DNA of 64,000 nt from Plantactinospora soyae (GTDB lineage Bacteria > Actinomycetota > Actinomycetes > Mycobacteriales > Micromonosporaceae), in NCBI RefSeq assembly GCF_014874095.1, contig NZ_JADBEB010000001.1, positions 4,712,001-4,776,000 of the forward strand, given 5' to 3'. How positions within the stretch are numbered: position 1 is the stretch's first letter; each line of letters starts with the position of its first letter. A program made the translations under genes and the position numbers. The notes under the pieces are model-generated. The model ran no database searches and was not told the origin of the DNA. It saw nothing but the letters and a program-made list of their open reading frames with translations. Shown here one piece after another: positions 1 through 8,142 of the stretch.

Positions 1-1143
1 GGTCCACAGGTAGGCGTCGGACACCCAGGCGCCATCGCTGAGTCGGTTCCACAGCGACGTGGTGCCGTACCGCCCGCTGTGGGAGGTGCCGTTGGCGGAG
101 CACGAGACGGTGACCGTGGCGCCGTCGCTCACCGATCCCAGCGCGGCGTGGCCGCTGCCGGGCCCGGACCGCTTGGTCAGCGTGCCCCCACCGTTGGCGT
201 CGACCACCGCCTGGTTGAAGCCCAGCGCACCGTGGTTGTAGAGGCCGCCTCCGACGCCGGCCGTGGCCGACCCGTGTCGCGCGCTGCCCTGGTACGCCGC
301 CCCGCCGTTGGCGAACTCCCACTTGCCGATGCTGTGGCCGGCGATTCCCACGTACGCGCTGTTCTGCCGCAACGCGAAGTGGACGTGCCGACCGGTCGCC
401 GCCCCGCCGCAGGTCACGTCGGTGCCCGTGGTGCCGAGGTACGCGCCCTGGCCGACGGCGGCGCCGTTGACCGAGATGCTGCTCCACAGGTGGTAGTAGT
501 CGGTGGAGTAGCCACGGTCGTGGATCACCCGGATGTAGCCCGTACACATGGTGTACGCCGTGCCGGCCCGCGCCGCGCGGACCACCTGGTCGCCGCCGGC
601 CAGGTCGACAGAGCTGTACGGCGCCTCGTAGCCGTTCCAGCCGTGCGGGCCGCTGGTCATCGTCCAGGTCTGGCCGACCGCGAACGGCAGGGCCATCCCG
701 GTCCGGTAGTCGCCACCCGCCATGATGCCGGGAGTGCCGGCAAATACCCCTTTCTCCTGCTGGTTCACCACGGGCGATTCGGCGGCCAGTTCGTTGAAGC
801 CGGCCTCACCATCGAAGTGCACCCGCCACGTTCCGGCCTCGGCACGGGCGATGAAGATCGCGCCGGTCGGGTGGACGTCCTTCTCGTGGGAGGTGAGAGC
901 CACGGCGGTGCCGAAGGCCCACGTGCCGGCCCGGCGGGTGACCGTGACGCGGGTCTCGGGAGCGTCGGTGTGCTCCGCCGCCGTGGCGCTGACCTGCCCG
1001 AGCAGCTTGGCGGTCACGGCGTCCTCGACGCTCACCTTCACCGGGTCCGGCGCGGGCGCGGCGTGGGCGGCGGTGCCCGCGACGAGGAGGTCCGCCGCTA
1101 GTAGGGCCGTGGTGATGCCGGCCCATCGTCTGACGTACACCAT
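1..1143 (-). CDS. Secreted M23-family metallopeptidase (3' end outside window)
   Basis: The frame stays open from an ATG at 1143 through the left edge of the window, so the C-terminus is missing. The product starts with a signal peptide (VYVRRW, a hydrophobic stretch, then an AHAAPA cleavage site near residue 28). A linker follows, then a LytM/M23 domain: His167 (GPHGWNGY) and Asp180 (SSVDLA), YYHLW around 216-220, and the HxH motif (GRHVHF, 251-256). These are the zinc ligands of peptidoglycan endopeptidases. The visible end (RYGTTSLWNRLSDGAWVSDAYL) resembles a bacterial SH3 wall-binding module. AGAGG sits six bases before the ATG. It probably cleaves peptide cross-links outside the cell; the substrate is inferred. 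Confidence 0.82.
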   Translation of the reverse strand, partial: MVYVRRWAGITTALLAADLLVAGTAAHAAPAPDPVKVSVEDAVTAKLLGQVSATAAEHTDAPETRVTVTRRAGTWAFGTAVALTSHEKDVHPTGAIFIARAEAGTWRVHFDGEAGFNELAAESPVVNQQEKGVFAGTPGIMAGGDYRTGMALPFAVGQTWTMTSGPHGWNGYEAPYSSVDLAGGDQVVRAARAGTAYTMCTGYIRVIHDRGYSTDYYHLWSSISVNGAAVGQGAYLGTTGTDVTCGGAATGRHVHFALRQNSAYVGIAGHSIGKWEFANGGAAYQGSARHGSATAGVGGGLYNHGALGFNQAVVDANGGGTLTKRSGPGSGHAALGSVSDGATVTVSCSANGTSHSGRYGTTSLWNRLSDGAWVSDAYLWT

Positions 1144-1188
1144 TGATGACCTCTTTCACATCGAAGGACATCGTTCTGGGTTGTGCTG

Positions 1189-1217
1189 ACGATAAACAGC
1201 GCACGGAAAGTTGTCTA
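1189..1217 (-). promoter_or_regulatory. Predicted sigma-70-type promoter for the M23 peptidase
   Basis: Read on the minus strand, TAGACA (1217-1212) is followed after 17 bases by TATCGT (1194-1189). The -10 lies about 45 bases before the start codon at 1143. The boxes are near-consensus, but nothing else supports the call. Confidence 0.35.
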
Positions 1218-1280
1218 CAGGTTGCTGCTAGCGCAGCGAAGATAACCTTCAGATCATCCTCGGGCCAGGGCGTCTGCTTC

Positions 1281-1867
1281 TCACCGAACCTGATCTTTTG
1301 CCTCGGACGACGGCCGCCACTCCCGACTGATCAGCCCGTACACCCACGAGTCCGAGACCTCGCCGTTCACGACGCAGTCTTCGCGCAACGTCCCTTCACG
1401 CACGAATCCGAGCTTCTCCAGGAGGCGGGCAGACCCCACGTTGTGCGTATCGGCCTCGGCCTGGACTCGATTCAGGTCCAACGTGTCGAATGCCCATTGC
1501 AGCAAGGCGTGCGCGGCCTCAGTCGCGTAGCCGTGGCCCCATGCCGCATCGTCGAGGCAGTAGCCCATCGACGCGCTGCGGTAGTCCGGGTTCCACCGGT
1601 TCAGACTGCACCAGCCGAGGAACGTCCCGTCGGAAACGCGCTCCATGGCCAGCCGTGTCCCGGTGCCCTCCTCTGCCATCTGCCGGCAAGCCACGATGAA
1701 CCGCTCGGCGCACACCCGCTCGCTCCAGGGCGGCGAGTCCCAGTAGCGCAGCACGTAGGGGCGCTGCTGTGCAGCGCGAAGAGGGCGTTCGCGTCGGCGT
1801 CGTTGAACGGACGCAGTCGCAGGCGAGCGGTCCGCAGCGTGGGGGTAGGTAGGGACATGGTCTCCAT
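1281..1867 (-). pseudogene. GNAT (RimJ/RimL-type) N-acetyltransferase, broken by a frameshift
   Basis: The N-terminal part (MSLPTPTLRTARLRLRPFND, from ATG 1858 or 1867) is in one frame. The rest (VLRYWDSPPWSERV to the stop at 1281) is in another. The break falls in a CCCC run near 1755-1760, where one added base would give a continuous protein of about 190 residues. The remainder has the acetyl-CoA fold features of the family: MGYCLDDAAWGHGYATEAA (beta4 and the pyrophosphate loop) and NVGSARLLEKLGFVREGTLR (the typical C-terminal motif). RimJ/L-like enzymes acetylate protein N-termini or small amines; the substrate is unknown. The gene is either decayed or carries a sequencing error. Confidence 0.75.
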
Positions 1868-2011
1868 GTTGCCTCTCTTCAGGTGGTGGCCGCGCAACCG
1901 CACACGCGATGCCGATGACTCACAACCGGGCTTGTCACGGGTTGGGCGACCGCCCGGGTCGCGGCATGTCGGTGTTCCGAGGGTCAGGAGCCGATCTGGG
2001 TTGGTGCGCCG

Positions 2012-2503
2012 ATGTGGGTGGTTGTCGCCAGGATCGCGCGGCGCCTCTGGCGGAACCAGGCACGACTGCCGGCGGTCCAAGCCGACATGCGCGCGGTCGT
2101 CTTCCTCACCTCTGTCCTGTTGGGCCTGCTCGTCGGCGCTCTCATGCTGCGTTCCGGCTGGGAGCTGCCGGTGCACACCTCCTGCTCAGGCGACGTGTGC
2201 ACGTCGCAGTCGTGGGTCGACGTCGACTGGGACCGCGTCAACTGGGAACTGAAGCCGACCAGGATCGCCTGCTTCGAGGCCAACCCGGCCAACCACGATG
2301 TCCTGATCGGGCCCGGTGACGAATGCGTACGGTCCCGTGGCGACGTCATCGAACACCAGGCCAGCTACGAAGAACTACGTGAAGAAATTCAGCAACGGCG
2401 TACCCGGGCACTTGCGTTCGCTGGCGCCGCGATCGCGCTGCCACCGATCCTCGTCGAGGTGTGGTGGCGCGTTCGCCGCAGGCCGGCACCGACCGCACAC
2501 TGA
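2012..2503 (+). CDS. Hypothetical membrane protein, two TM segments
   Basis: A 163-residue protein of no family I recognise. A basic N-terminus precedes a transmembrane helix at about 29-47 (VVFLTSVLLGLLVGALML). An extracytoplasmic stretch of about 85 residues contains four cysteines (SCSGDVC, IACFE, DECVRS), which could form two disulfides. A second helix (about 134-150) and a basic tail (WWRVRRRP) end the protein, so both termini are probably cytoplasmic. ATG 2087 is an alternative start just before the first helix. No conserved neighbours help with function. Confidence 0.55.
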   Translation: MWVVVARIARRLWRNQARLPAVQADMRAVVFLTSVLLGLLVGALMLRSGWELPVHTSCSGDVCTSQSWVDVDWDRVNWELKPTRIACFEANPANHDVLIGPGDECVRSRGDVIEHQASYEELREEIQQRRTRALAFAGAAIALPPILVEVWWRVRRRPAPTAH

Positions 2504-2678
2504 TTCCACGCTCGCCCACCCTGATCGCGGCGGATCCGGATACTTCGAGCACCGAGCCACTTCGCAGATCCGCTGGCCGAGCAGGCATAAGAGCGCGGCA
2601 CGGCTAACCACCGTTCGTGAGGCGAGATTACCCATCGGCCGGGCTGATCATGGTCTCTGGCTTCGATACCATGCAGGT

Positions 2679-3149
2679 ATGGGTGTCGACGTGCTTCGCT
2701 GCCGGCCGCTCCATCGTCTCGCCGAGCTACCGACCGCCCTCTGGTTGAGCATCCATGTGCTGTTCTACCTCGGTCTGGGCGCGATGGGCTTCGCCGGCTA
2801 TGCCCTCTGGGATCTGCACCCGCGCACACCCCTCGCCGAAAGCCTGTCTTTGATGATCATCGGGGTTCTGTGGCTCAGTCCGCTGTGGGTGTTCGTGAGC
2901 GTCGCGGCCACCTTTTGCCTGGGAGTGCTGCGTCTGCTGTCCGACGTTCGCTGGTACTGGTTCAGGCTGGCCGCGGTCCTGCTCTTCGCCGTGCCGTTTC
3001 CGCTGTTCGTGCTCAGCGTTTACGGTCCGGAGGCGGCGCTGCCCGTAGCTGGTGCCCAATTGGCGACGGCATTGCTCATTGTGCAGCCTCGGAAGAAGCC
3101 GGGCAGATGGGCGGACCGGGATCCCGCCATAGAGGACCATCGTTGGTAG
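2679..3149 (+). CDS. Hypothetical polytopic membrane protein
   Basis: The ATG at 2679 opens a 156-residue protein with four predicted hydrophobic segments (about 19-42, 54-82, 93-112 and 117-130) and a short polar C-terminus (QPRKKPGRWADRDP). Composition and codon use suit a real gene. The longer frame upstream of 2679 is Arg/Ser-rich and was rejected as coding. I recognise no family; the layout resembles the small membrane proteins common in Micromonosporaceae. About 270 bases without any gene follow before the TetR gene. Confidence 0.5.
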   Translation: MGVDVLRCRPLHRLAELPTALWLSIHVLFYLGLGAMGFAGYALWDLHPRTPLAESLSLMIIGVLWLSPLWVFVSVAATFCLGVLRLLSDVRWYWFRLAAVLLFAVPFPLFVLSVYGPEAALPVAGAQLATALLIVQPRKKPGRWADRDPAIEDHRW

Positions 3150-3420
3150 GGGATCAGGCCCGGCGGATGGCGTTGAGCCGTTCCGGGGGTATCGACCGAC
3201 GGCGCGGATAGACGTTTTGACTTAACGCTTCCGGTCTGGTTCGACGTGCTCATTTCGGCTATGTCAGTGCGCCTCGAGCCGAATTTCCCTCGGATCGTGG
3301 GATGGCGTGGGGAGCAGATTGGGAGCGGGGCCGCGCTCTCAAGGGCGCTGAGCGGCGCTCAACGGCCTTGACCTGCACGTATCGTCCCCGCTCGACCTGC
3401 GGCCCTCGTGTCGTTGCTGG

Positions 3421-4056
3421 TCAGGCGCGATGCGGAGACCCGGTTTGCGCTGGCGAGAGCTGGGTGAGGACGGCGTCGACGAGCGTGTCGGTGAACTTTG
3501 GGGACGCGGTCTGGCCGCTGACAAGGACGCGGTAGTAGATGGGCCCGACGATCTGGTCGACGGCAAGGTCGATGTCGGTGTTGGCGTTGAGTGCGCCGCG
3601 GGTGACTGCGCGTTCGAAGGGGAGCCGGTCGTAGCTGCGTTGCTTGCCGAGGTGCTCGAAGCGCAGCCGGGCGGCGAGTGCAGGGTCGTGCTGGGCTTGG
3701 GCGGTGAGGGCGCGGAAGACCGCGCCGGCGTCGGACTCGGTCAGGAAGCGGGCGATCTTGCGGGCGTGGGCACGCATGTCCTGTCGAAGGTCCGCCGTGT
3801 CTGACGGGATGAGGGCTTCGGCGGCGTCCTGAACGAAGGCGTCCATGAGAATGTCGTTCTTCGACGACCACCAGCGGTAGATCGTCTGCTTGGCTACCCC
3901 CGCGCGTTCGGCGATCCCCTCGATGGTCAGTCGCGAGTATCCGACCTCTACGAGCAGGTCATCGGCGGCTTCCAGCACGCTCTGCCGGGCCTCTTCACTG
4001 CGGCCGTGCCTGTTGCCGCGGTGTCTACCTGCGGTGCCGCTGGCGTCAGCGCCCAT
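3421..4056 (-). CDS. TetR/AcrR-family transcriptional repressor
   Basis: This 211-residue protein has a typical TetR helix-turn-helix at about 23-69 (SVLEAADDLLVEVGYSRLTI, then AERAGVAKQTIYRWWSSKND). An all-helical ligand domain follows, with the C-terminal pattern DLAVDQIVGPIYYRVLVSG common in this family. It is divergent from the methyltransferase at 4128; only 71 bases separate the two starts, and this space holds a perfect inverted repeat. The simplest reading is a repressor controlling itself and the methyltransferase. The ligand is unknown. Confidence 0.85.
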   Translation of the reverse strand: MGADASGTAGRHRGNRHGRSEEARQSVLEAADDLLVEVGYSRLTIEGIAERAGVAKQTIYRWWSSKNDILMDAFVQDAAEALIPSDTADLRQDMRAHARKIARFLTESDAGAVFRALTAQAQHDPALAARLRFEHLGKQRSYDRLPFERAVTRGALNANTDIDLAVDQIVGPIYYRVLVSGQTASPKFTDTLVDAVLTQLSPAQTGSPHRA

Positions 4057-4096
4057 ATGTCCGTTCCCTTCGACTGGGCGACCTTAGCACCTTGTC

Positions 4097-4116
4097 TAGA
4101 CGCAACGGTGCGTCTA
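4097..4116. promoter_or_regulatory. Palindromic operator between the TetR and methyltransferase genes
   Basis: TAGACGCA-ACGG-TGCGTCTA: perfect 8-bp arms around a 4-bp centre. It is the only strong dyad in the 71-bp divergent gap and lies 12 bases before the methyltransferase ATG, a classic TetR operator position. Confidence 0.7.
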
Positions 4117-4127
4117 CGGTAGCGCCA

Positions 4128-4775
4128 ATGAACACGTTGACAACGACTGACACGGCCGCTGTTCTCGATCGGCTGTTCGCGGCCGCCGACCTCGAAGAGG
4201 TGAACCCCGCGCCGTGGCCGCTGGACACGCCCTTCGCCGACGCCTCGGCAAAACAGCGCGCCGATGCGCTGGCCGGGGAGTACATGCCGATCTCCAGATC
4301 GGGCGGTCAACTGCTCTACGCGCTCGTACGCCACGGCCGCCCCGAGACGATCGTCGAGTTCGGCACCTCCTATGCCACCTCCACGATCCACCTGGCCGCT
4401 GCGGTCGCCGACAACGGTGTCGGGCACGTATGGACGACCGAGCTCAGCCAGGCGAAGGTCGACGCCGCGCGCAGGAACCTGGAGCAGGCCGGCGTAGCCC
4501 AGTACGTGACGGTCCTGGCGGGCGACGCTCTCGAGACTCTGACCGAGGTCCGCGGACCTATCGGCCTGCTGCTACTCGACGGCTGGAAGGACCTCTGTCT
4601 GCCCGTGCTGCGGCTGCTCGAAGACCGCCTTGCCCCAGCCGCCCTCATCGTCGCCGATGACACCACCTTCGCCAACATGGCCGACTATCTCGCCTACGTC
4701 CGCAATCCCGCACACGGATACGTCACCATCGCGTTCCCGGTGGAGGACGGCATGGAGATCAGCTGCCGAACCTGA
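4128..4775 (+). CDS. Class I SAM-dependent (O-)methyltransferase
   Basis: This 215-residue protein has a Rossmann methyltransferase core. The SAM-binding motif I is IVEFGTSYATSTIHLAAAV (about 71-89); an acidic residue ends beta2 (VWTTELS). The post-motif region LLLLDGWKDLCLPVLRLLE is typical of the O-methyltransferase/caffeoyl-CoA-like branch, in which predicted catechols or other phenols are the usual substrates. ATG 4128 was chosen because the upstream TTG lies inside the operator. It is divergent from a TetR regulator, so it is probably induced by the compound it modifies (inference). Confidence 0.78.
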   Translation: MNTLTTTDTAAVLDRLFAAADLEEVNPAPWPLDTPFADASAKQRADALAGEYMPISRSGGQLLYALVRHGRPETIVEFGTSYATSTIHLAAAVADNGVGHVWTTELSQAKVDAARRNLEQAGVAQYVTVLAGDALETLTEVRGPIGLLLLDGWKDLCLPVLRLLEDRLAPAALIVADDTTFANMADYLAYVRNPAHGYVTIAFPVEDGMEISCRT

Positions 4776-4783
4776 CGCTGCTC

Positions 4784-4861
4784 GTGGGTTCTCAGCGAAG
4801 TTGATCCGGGGTGGCCAGCCGACCAGTAGCCGACCAGTAGCGGATCAGTTTCGGTGAGAAG
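4784..4861. repeat. Left end repeats of a decayed Tn7-like element
   Basis: Bases 4784-4807 are the exact reverse complement of 8042-8065 (24 bp). A second, diverged unit in the opposite orientation (GGATCAGTTTCGGTGAGAAG) sits at 4842-4861. Together they resemble the 20-22-bp transposase-binding repeats at Tn7-like ends. The rest of the gene-free stretch 4776-5134 holds the MerR operator at 5097 and nothing else I can name. No target-site duplication is evident. Confidence 0.55.
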
Positions 4862-5096
4862 CCCAGGGCGTCTTCTTCTCACTGCCCGCCCGGATCGCGG
4901 CATGCGCGGATGCTCTTCAGGCTCCAGGGTCGGCCTTGGGCTTGGCCGATTCCGTCCATGGCCGACTGTTCGTAACTGTGGCTTGGCGTGGGTGGCCTGG
5001 TCGAACGGGGATTCGGCGCGCTCGTGCGACAGCCGGCCGCAGCTGGTGTGGGGCACAGGCCGGCGGTCGTGTGTGTGGTCTTGTCGCTGCGGCGGT

Positions 5097-5117
5097 TTGA
5101 CCCTGACGCAGGGTCAA
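5097..5117 (+). promoter_or_regulatory. MerR-type operator/promoter upstream of the hydrolase-MerR operon
   Basis: TTGACCCTG-ACG-CAGGGTCAA is a perfect 21-bp palindrome starting with a -35-like TTGACC. It lies 18 bases before the hydrolase ATG. A dyad lying between -35 and -10 is the hallmark of MerR-family activation. The same TTGACCCTGACG string occurs at 59900 before the other MerR operon in this window. Confidence 0.65.
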
Positions 5118-5134
5118 CCTTTGAGCATGGTGGC

Positions 5135-6028
5135 ATGACCAAGGAAACCAGTGCTGTGGAGGTAGCCGGATCGCGCAGGTCGCGCGGCGATCACGGCGAA
5201 AATGGAGAGCGGGCTGAGAGGGGCGACCGGGCGGTGTGGCATTTCACGATCCACCACGACGGCGTCACGATCCCGGTGTCTCGCGGCGGCCGGGGACGAC
5301 TGCTGGTCCTGTGTCCCGGGTTGAACTCGACACAGGCAGACCTGCGCGAGCTGACCGAGTTGCTGCGGCATGACCACGACGTGGTGACCTTCGACCTGCG
5401 CGGCCATGGCCGTGCCTCCGCCGCCGACCGGTACTCCTTCGAGGCTTTCCTCAGCGATCTCGTTGCCGTGATGGCGGAGCTGGAACGCCTCGACCTGCCC
5501 TCGGCGCCCGTGCTTGTGGGCTATTCACTGGGTGCTGACCTGGCCGTGCACTATGCCTCCGAGCATCTTGGCACCGTCGCCGAACTCGTTCTCATCGACG
5601 GGGCGAACCCGGTGCCCGATCCGTTCATCACCGAGGCGGACGCGGCGGCGTTTCTCGCGATGTGGGAGGAGTTGGCAACGCAGCAGGGATCCTTGCGGGA
5701 CACCGCCCGTCAGGTGTTGCTCACCGCCCAAGAGATTTTCGACCTGAATGTCGAGGTCGATGTCGTTCGGTCCGGGATCCGGGACCGATACAGGAAGATC
5801 GACCGGCCTATCAGCATGATCATGTCGACCTCGATGGCTGGCGGCAGCGGCGAAGGGCCGGCGCCGCGCCTCAATCAGAACTGGCGTGCCGGCGTCGAAC
5901 GGCTTGTCCGCGAGCAGCCGTACATCGCCACGTTCTGGCTCGACGCCGACCACCGGCTGGCCTTCACCCACGCCCCGGAGATCGCCCAGATCATTCGCAA
6001 TATGCTGCCGGCCAGGCCGACTCCTTGA
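5135..6028 (+). CDS. Alpha/beta-fold hydrolase
   Basis: From ATG 5135 the product has 297 residues. The start was chosen because the frame upstream has no coding character and the MerR operator sits just ahead. Fold landmarks: LLVLCPGLNSTQADLRELTE (oxyanion-hole region), VVTFDLRGHGRAS, nucleophile elbow VGYSLGAD (GxSxG, Ser), LVLIDGANPVPD, and a late His in LDADHRLAFTHAPE. Family members are esterases, lipases or haloperoxidase-like enzymes; the substrate is unknown. It is followed after 23 bases by a MerR gene and is probably its main regulated partner. Confidence 0.75.
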   Translation: MTKETSAVEVAGSRRSRGDHGENGERAERGDRAVWHFTIHHDGVTIPVSRGGRGRLLVLCPGLNSTQADLRELTELLRHDHDVVTFDLRGHGRASAADRYSFEAFLSDLVAVMAELERLDLPSAPVLVGYSLGADLAVHYASEHLGTVAELVLIDGANPVPDPFITEADAAAFLAMWEELATQQGSLRDTARQVLLTAQEIFDLNVEVDVVRSGIRDRYRKIDRPISMIMSTSMAGGSGEGPAPRLNQNWRAGVERLVREQPYIATFWLDADHRLAFTHAPEIAQIIRNMLPARPTP

Positions 6029-6051
6029 ACGCGCCGTAGGAGACTGATGCG

Positions 6052-6843
6052 ATGCTGACCATCGGTGAGCTGGCGTCATATGCCGGAGTGACAGTGCGCG
6101 CGGTGCGGCACTATCACGCCAAGGGCCTGCTGCCGGAGCCGGAGCGGGACCACTCCGGCTACCGCAGATACGACGCCACCGCCATGGTCGAGCTCATCAA
6201 GATCCGGACCCTCGCCGAGGCCGGGGTCCCGCTCGCGCGGGTACGGGAGCTGCTGCAGGCCGACGAGGAGGAGTTCGCCGCGGCGGTCGCAGACATCGAC
6301 AAGCGGCTACGGGCGGAGATCTGGCAGCGGCAGCGGCATCGGGAGCGGATCGCCCGCCTGGCTTCCGGGGACAACCTGGTGCTGCCCCCGGTGGTGGTCG
6401 AGTATCTCGACCGGCTGCGGGCGCTCGGGGTCGACGAGCGGATCGTTCAGGTTGAGCGCGACGGCTGGATCCCGCTGGCCGCGCGCTCACCAGAGCGAGT
6501 CCCGGAGTGGATGGCACGCAAGCGTGAGCAGCTCGCCGACCCGCAGCTCGTCGACTTCTATCTCACCCTCGGCCAGGCCCTCGACCGCGCCGACGACGAC
6601 CCGCGGCTCGTCGAGCTGGCCGACAAACTGGCCGCCTACATCACACGGATGGCCGACGAACGGGGCGAGAACTACGTCGACGACACAGACATCGAGCCAC
6701 CGCTGGTCAAGCTGATGGACACACTGGCGTTCGACACCGCGCCGCCGGCCCGTCGGCTGATCGAGTTGCTCAAGGAGCGAGGCTGGGCCGGCTGGACGGA
6801 ACTCAAACGAGTGGACCCCGCGTCGGCTGCGGCCGGAACATGA
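6052..6843 (+). CDS. MerR-family transcriptional regulator
   Basis: A 263-residue protein. The MerR winged helix is at 1-70: LTIGELASYAGVTVRAVRHY, GLLPEPERDHSGYRRYD, then IKIRTLAEAGVPLARVRELL. A coiled-coil dimerisation helix (about 75-105) and a helical C-terminal effector domain of about 150 residues follow. There are no Cys ligands, so an organic ligand is more likely than metal or redox sensing. It is the second gene of an operon with the hydrolase and presumably acts on the palindrome at 5097-5117. Confidence 0.85.
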   Translation: MLTIGELASYAGVTVRAVRHYHAKGLLPEPERDHSGYRRYDATAMVELIKIRTLAEAGVPLARVRELLQADEEEFAAAVADIDKRLRAEIWQRQRHRERIARLASGDNLVLPPVVVEYLDRLRALGVDERIVQVERDGWIPLAARSPERVPEWMARKREQLADPQLVDFYLTLGQALDRADDDPRLVELADKLAAYITRMADERGENYVDDTDIEPPLVKLMDTLAFDTAPPARRLIELLKERGWAGWTELKRVDPASAAAGT

Positions 6844-6844
6844 C

Positions 6845-7338
6845 AGGAAGCCACCGCAGCGCGGCCGCACCACAGCAGGTGGAACACCGTCGGCAGACTG
6901 GCCAGCGGGTCACCCAACCGTGTCGCGCCGTCCATCAACGGCGTCGGCTCCGCGAACACCGCCGGGGCGGCAGCAGCGACCGCCGGCCGCAGGCAGCGCA
7001 GATACCGATACCCGGCCAGCCACCGCACGTTCGCCATCACCACCGGATCCGGCTCGTGCACCAGCCGATACTCCCAACCAATCACCACACCGGTGCCATC
7101 GACCAGCCGTACGAAGAAGTCCGGCGCGTGCGAGCGCCGCCGGCCCGCCTGGTCCCACGACAGCCAGAACGGCTGCGACGCCCATCGCCACCACCGAGGG
7201 GTCGAAGTCCAGGAGCGTCAGGTGATCCCGCTCCAACCACGACTCGAAGCCCACATGCCCGCCGATCGTGGCCGACCACCACAGGCCCGTGTTGTTGCGC
7301 TGCCCCCGGTACGCCGGGAACGACCGCCTAATCAGCAA
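6845..7338 (-). pseudogene. TnsA-like heteromeric transposase endonuclease subunit, decayed
   Basis: Reading from 7338: LIRRSFPAYRGQRNNTGLWW, GGHVGFESWLERDHLTLLDF match the N-terminus of actinobacterial TnsA-like proteins. The frame then shifts near 7180-7190. In the other frame the family pattern resumes (SQPFWLSWDQAGRRRSHAPD, FFVRLVDGTGVVIGWEYRLV, ANVRWLAGYRYLRC, VFAEPTPLMDGATRLGDPLA). About 30 residues that normally separate VVV from GWEYRLV, including the catalytic Q/K strand, are missing, and the C-terminus fades after HLLWCGR. TnsA cuts the 5' ends in cut-and-paste Tn7-type transposition. No TnsB, TnsC or TniQ is present, so this is a relic. Confidence 0.75.
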
Positions 7339-7517
7339 AGATCTTTAGCCACCTCGGTATACGCTCATCTGCCGAGAGCAGAGCACATAGACATGTTCTG
7401 AATTGGCGCATTCGAAGTATGCTTCGTCTGCGTGAGGTCTCCTGAGACCTGGGTGTAGTTCATGCAAGGCACCGGCACCGTCAACGACCAATCGAGTCGC
7501 GATCAGGGGAGGTCCGG

Positions 7518-7790
7518 TTGCCCTACGAGAGCCCTGCTGATTTTTGCGCCAAGTTTGCCATAGAGCGCGGCGGCAGGGATGCCGGATTCTTCGACGCCAG
7601 GTCCGTTCTGGACAGGGTGACTGTCGTCGGCGAGACCACCGACACGGCGCGAGTCGAGGCAACCTGGTACACAAGTGGCCACGATCCCGAGTCGGGGTAC
7701 TGGGACGTTTTTGAACGCGCCGCCTTCGTCTTGGTCAAGCGGGTCGACGGCTGGCACCTGAACTCCGAAGAGGATCTCGGCTACGAGTAA
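7518..7790 (+). CDS. Small protein of possible NTF2-like fold
   Basis: This 90-residue ORF begins at TTG 7518, preceded by a strong GGGGAGG at 7507-7513 with good spacing; no ATG or GTG competes. The second half (ATWYTSGHDPESGYWDVFER, AAFVLVKRVDGWHLNSEEDL) looks like the last strands of an NTF2/SnoaL-like fold, and the protein is short for that fold, so it may be an N-terminally trimmed copy. It lies inside the region bounded by the 24-bp inverted repeats. Function unknown. Confidence 0.45.
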   Translation: MPYESPADFCAKFAIERGGRDAGFFDARSVLDRVTVVGETTDTARVEATWYTSGHDPESGYWDVFERAAFVLVKRVDGWHLNSEEDLGYE

Positions 7791-7990
7791 CAACTGATGG
7801 ACGCGCCACGCTCATTTGCCGCGGTGAGCGCGCACCCAGCCTGCGTGGCCTTCATTACTCAGTGTTACGTCCGTGGCGGCTCAACCCGGACCTGACCTAC
7901 CCATCAGTTGTGGAGATGGCGTACCGATCTCGGGACTTCAGCCTGTACCCCGACAAGCGACGACCCGGACGGTGGCACGCAGCCGGGTTC

Positions 7991-8065
7991 GGATCAAGTT
8001 CCGTGAGAACGGATCAGGTACGGATCAGATCCAGTGAGAATGGATCAACTTCGCTGAGAACCCAC
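7991..8065. repeat. Right end repeats of the decayed Tn7-like element
   Basis: Three near-identical 20-bp units in direct order: GGATCAAGTTCCGTGAGAAC (7991), GGATCAGATCCAGTGAGAAT (8022) and GGATCAACTTCGCTGAGAAC (8042), plus a truncated unit at 8011. The last, extended to 8065, is the exact inverse of 4784-4807. Ordered 20-bp repeats near an end are what TnsB-type transposases bind. The remainder of 7791-8094 holds no gene I can support. Confidence 0.6.
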
Positions 8066-8094
8066 ACCGAGGCTGATCACCTCGTGTAAACGCG

Positions 8095-8140
8095 TGTCAA
8101 CCGGGGTTGACAAAGCCTTCCCTGTCAACCTAAGTTGACA
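8095..8140 (+). promoter_or_regulatory. Twin operators and promoter of the HTH/Clp-N operon
   Basis: Two copies of TGTCAAC-N4-GTTGACA lie at 8095-8112 and 8123-8140, 28 bp centre to centre, ending two bases before the ATG at 8143. The first contains a consensus -35 (TTGACA, 8107) and the second covers the -10 region (CTAAGT / TAAGTT about 8130). Binding to both would block the promoter. The likely binder is the HTH protein encoded next. Confidence 0.75.
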
Positions 8141-8142
8141 GC

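Noticed and set aside
79-1101. Long plus-strand frame of 340 codons opposite the M23 gene
   Set aside because: Arg/Gly/Ala-rich text with no domain. The opposite strand codes for a clear M23 peptidase, so this is a GC-driven shadow.
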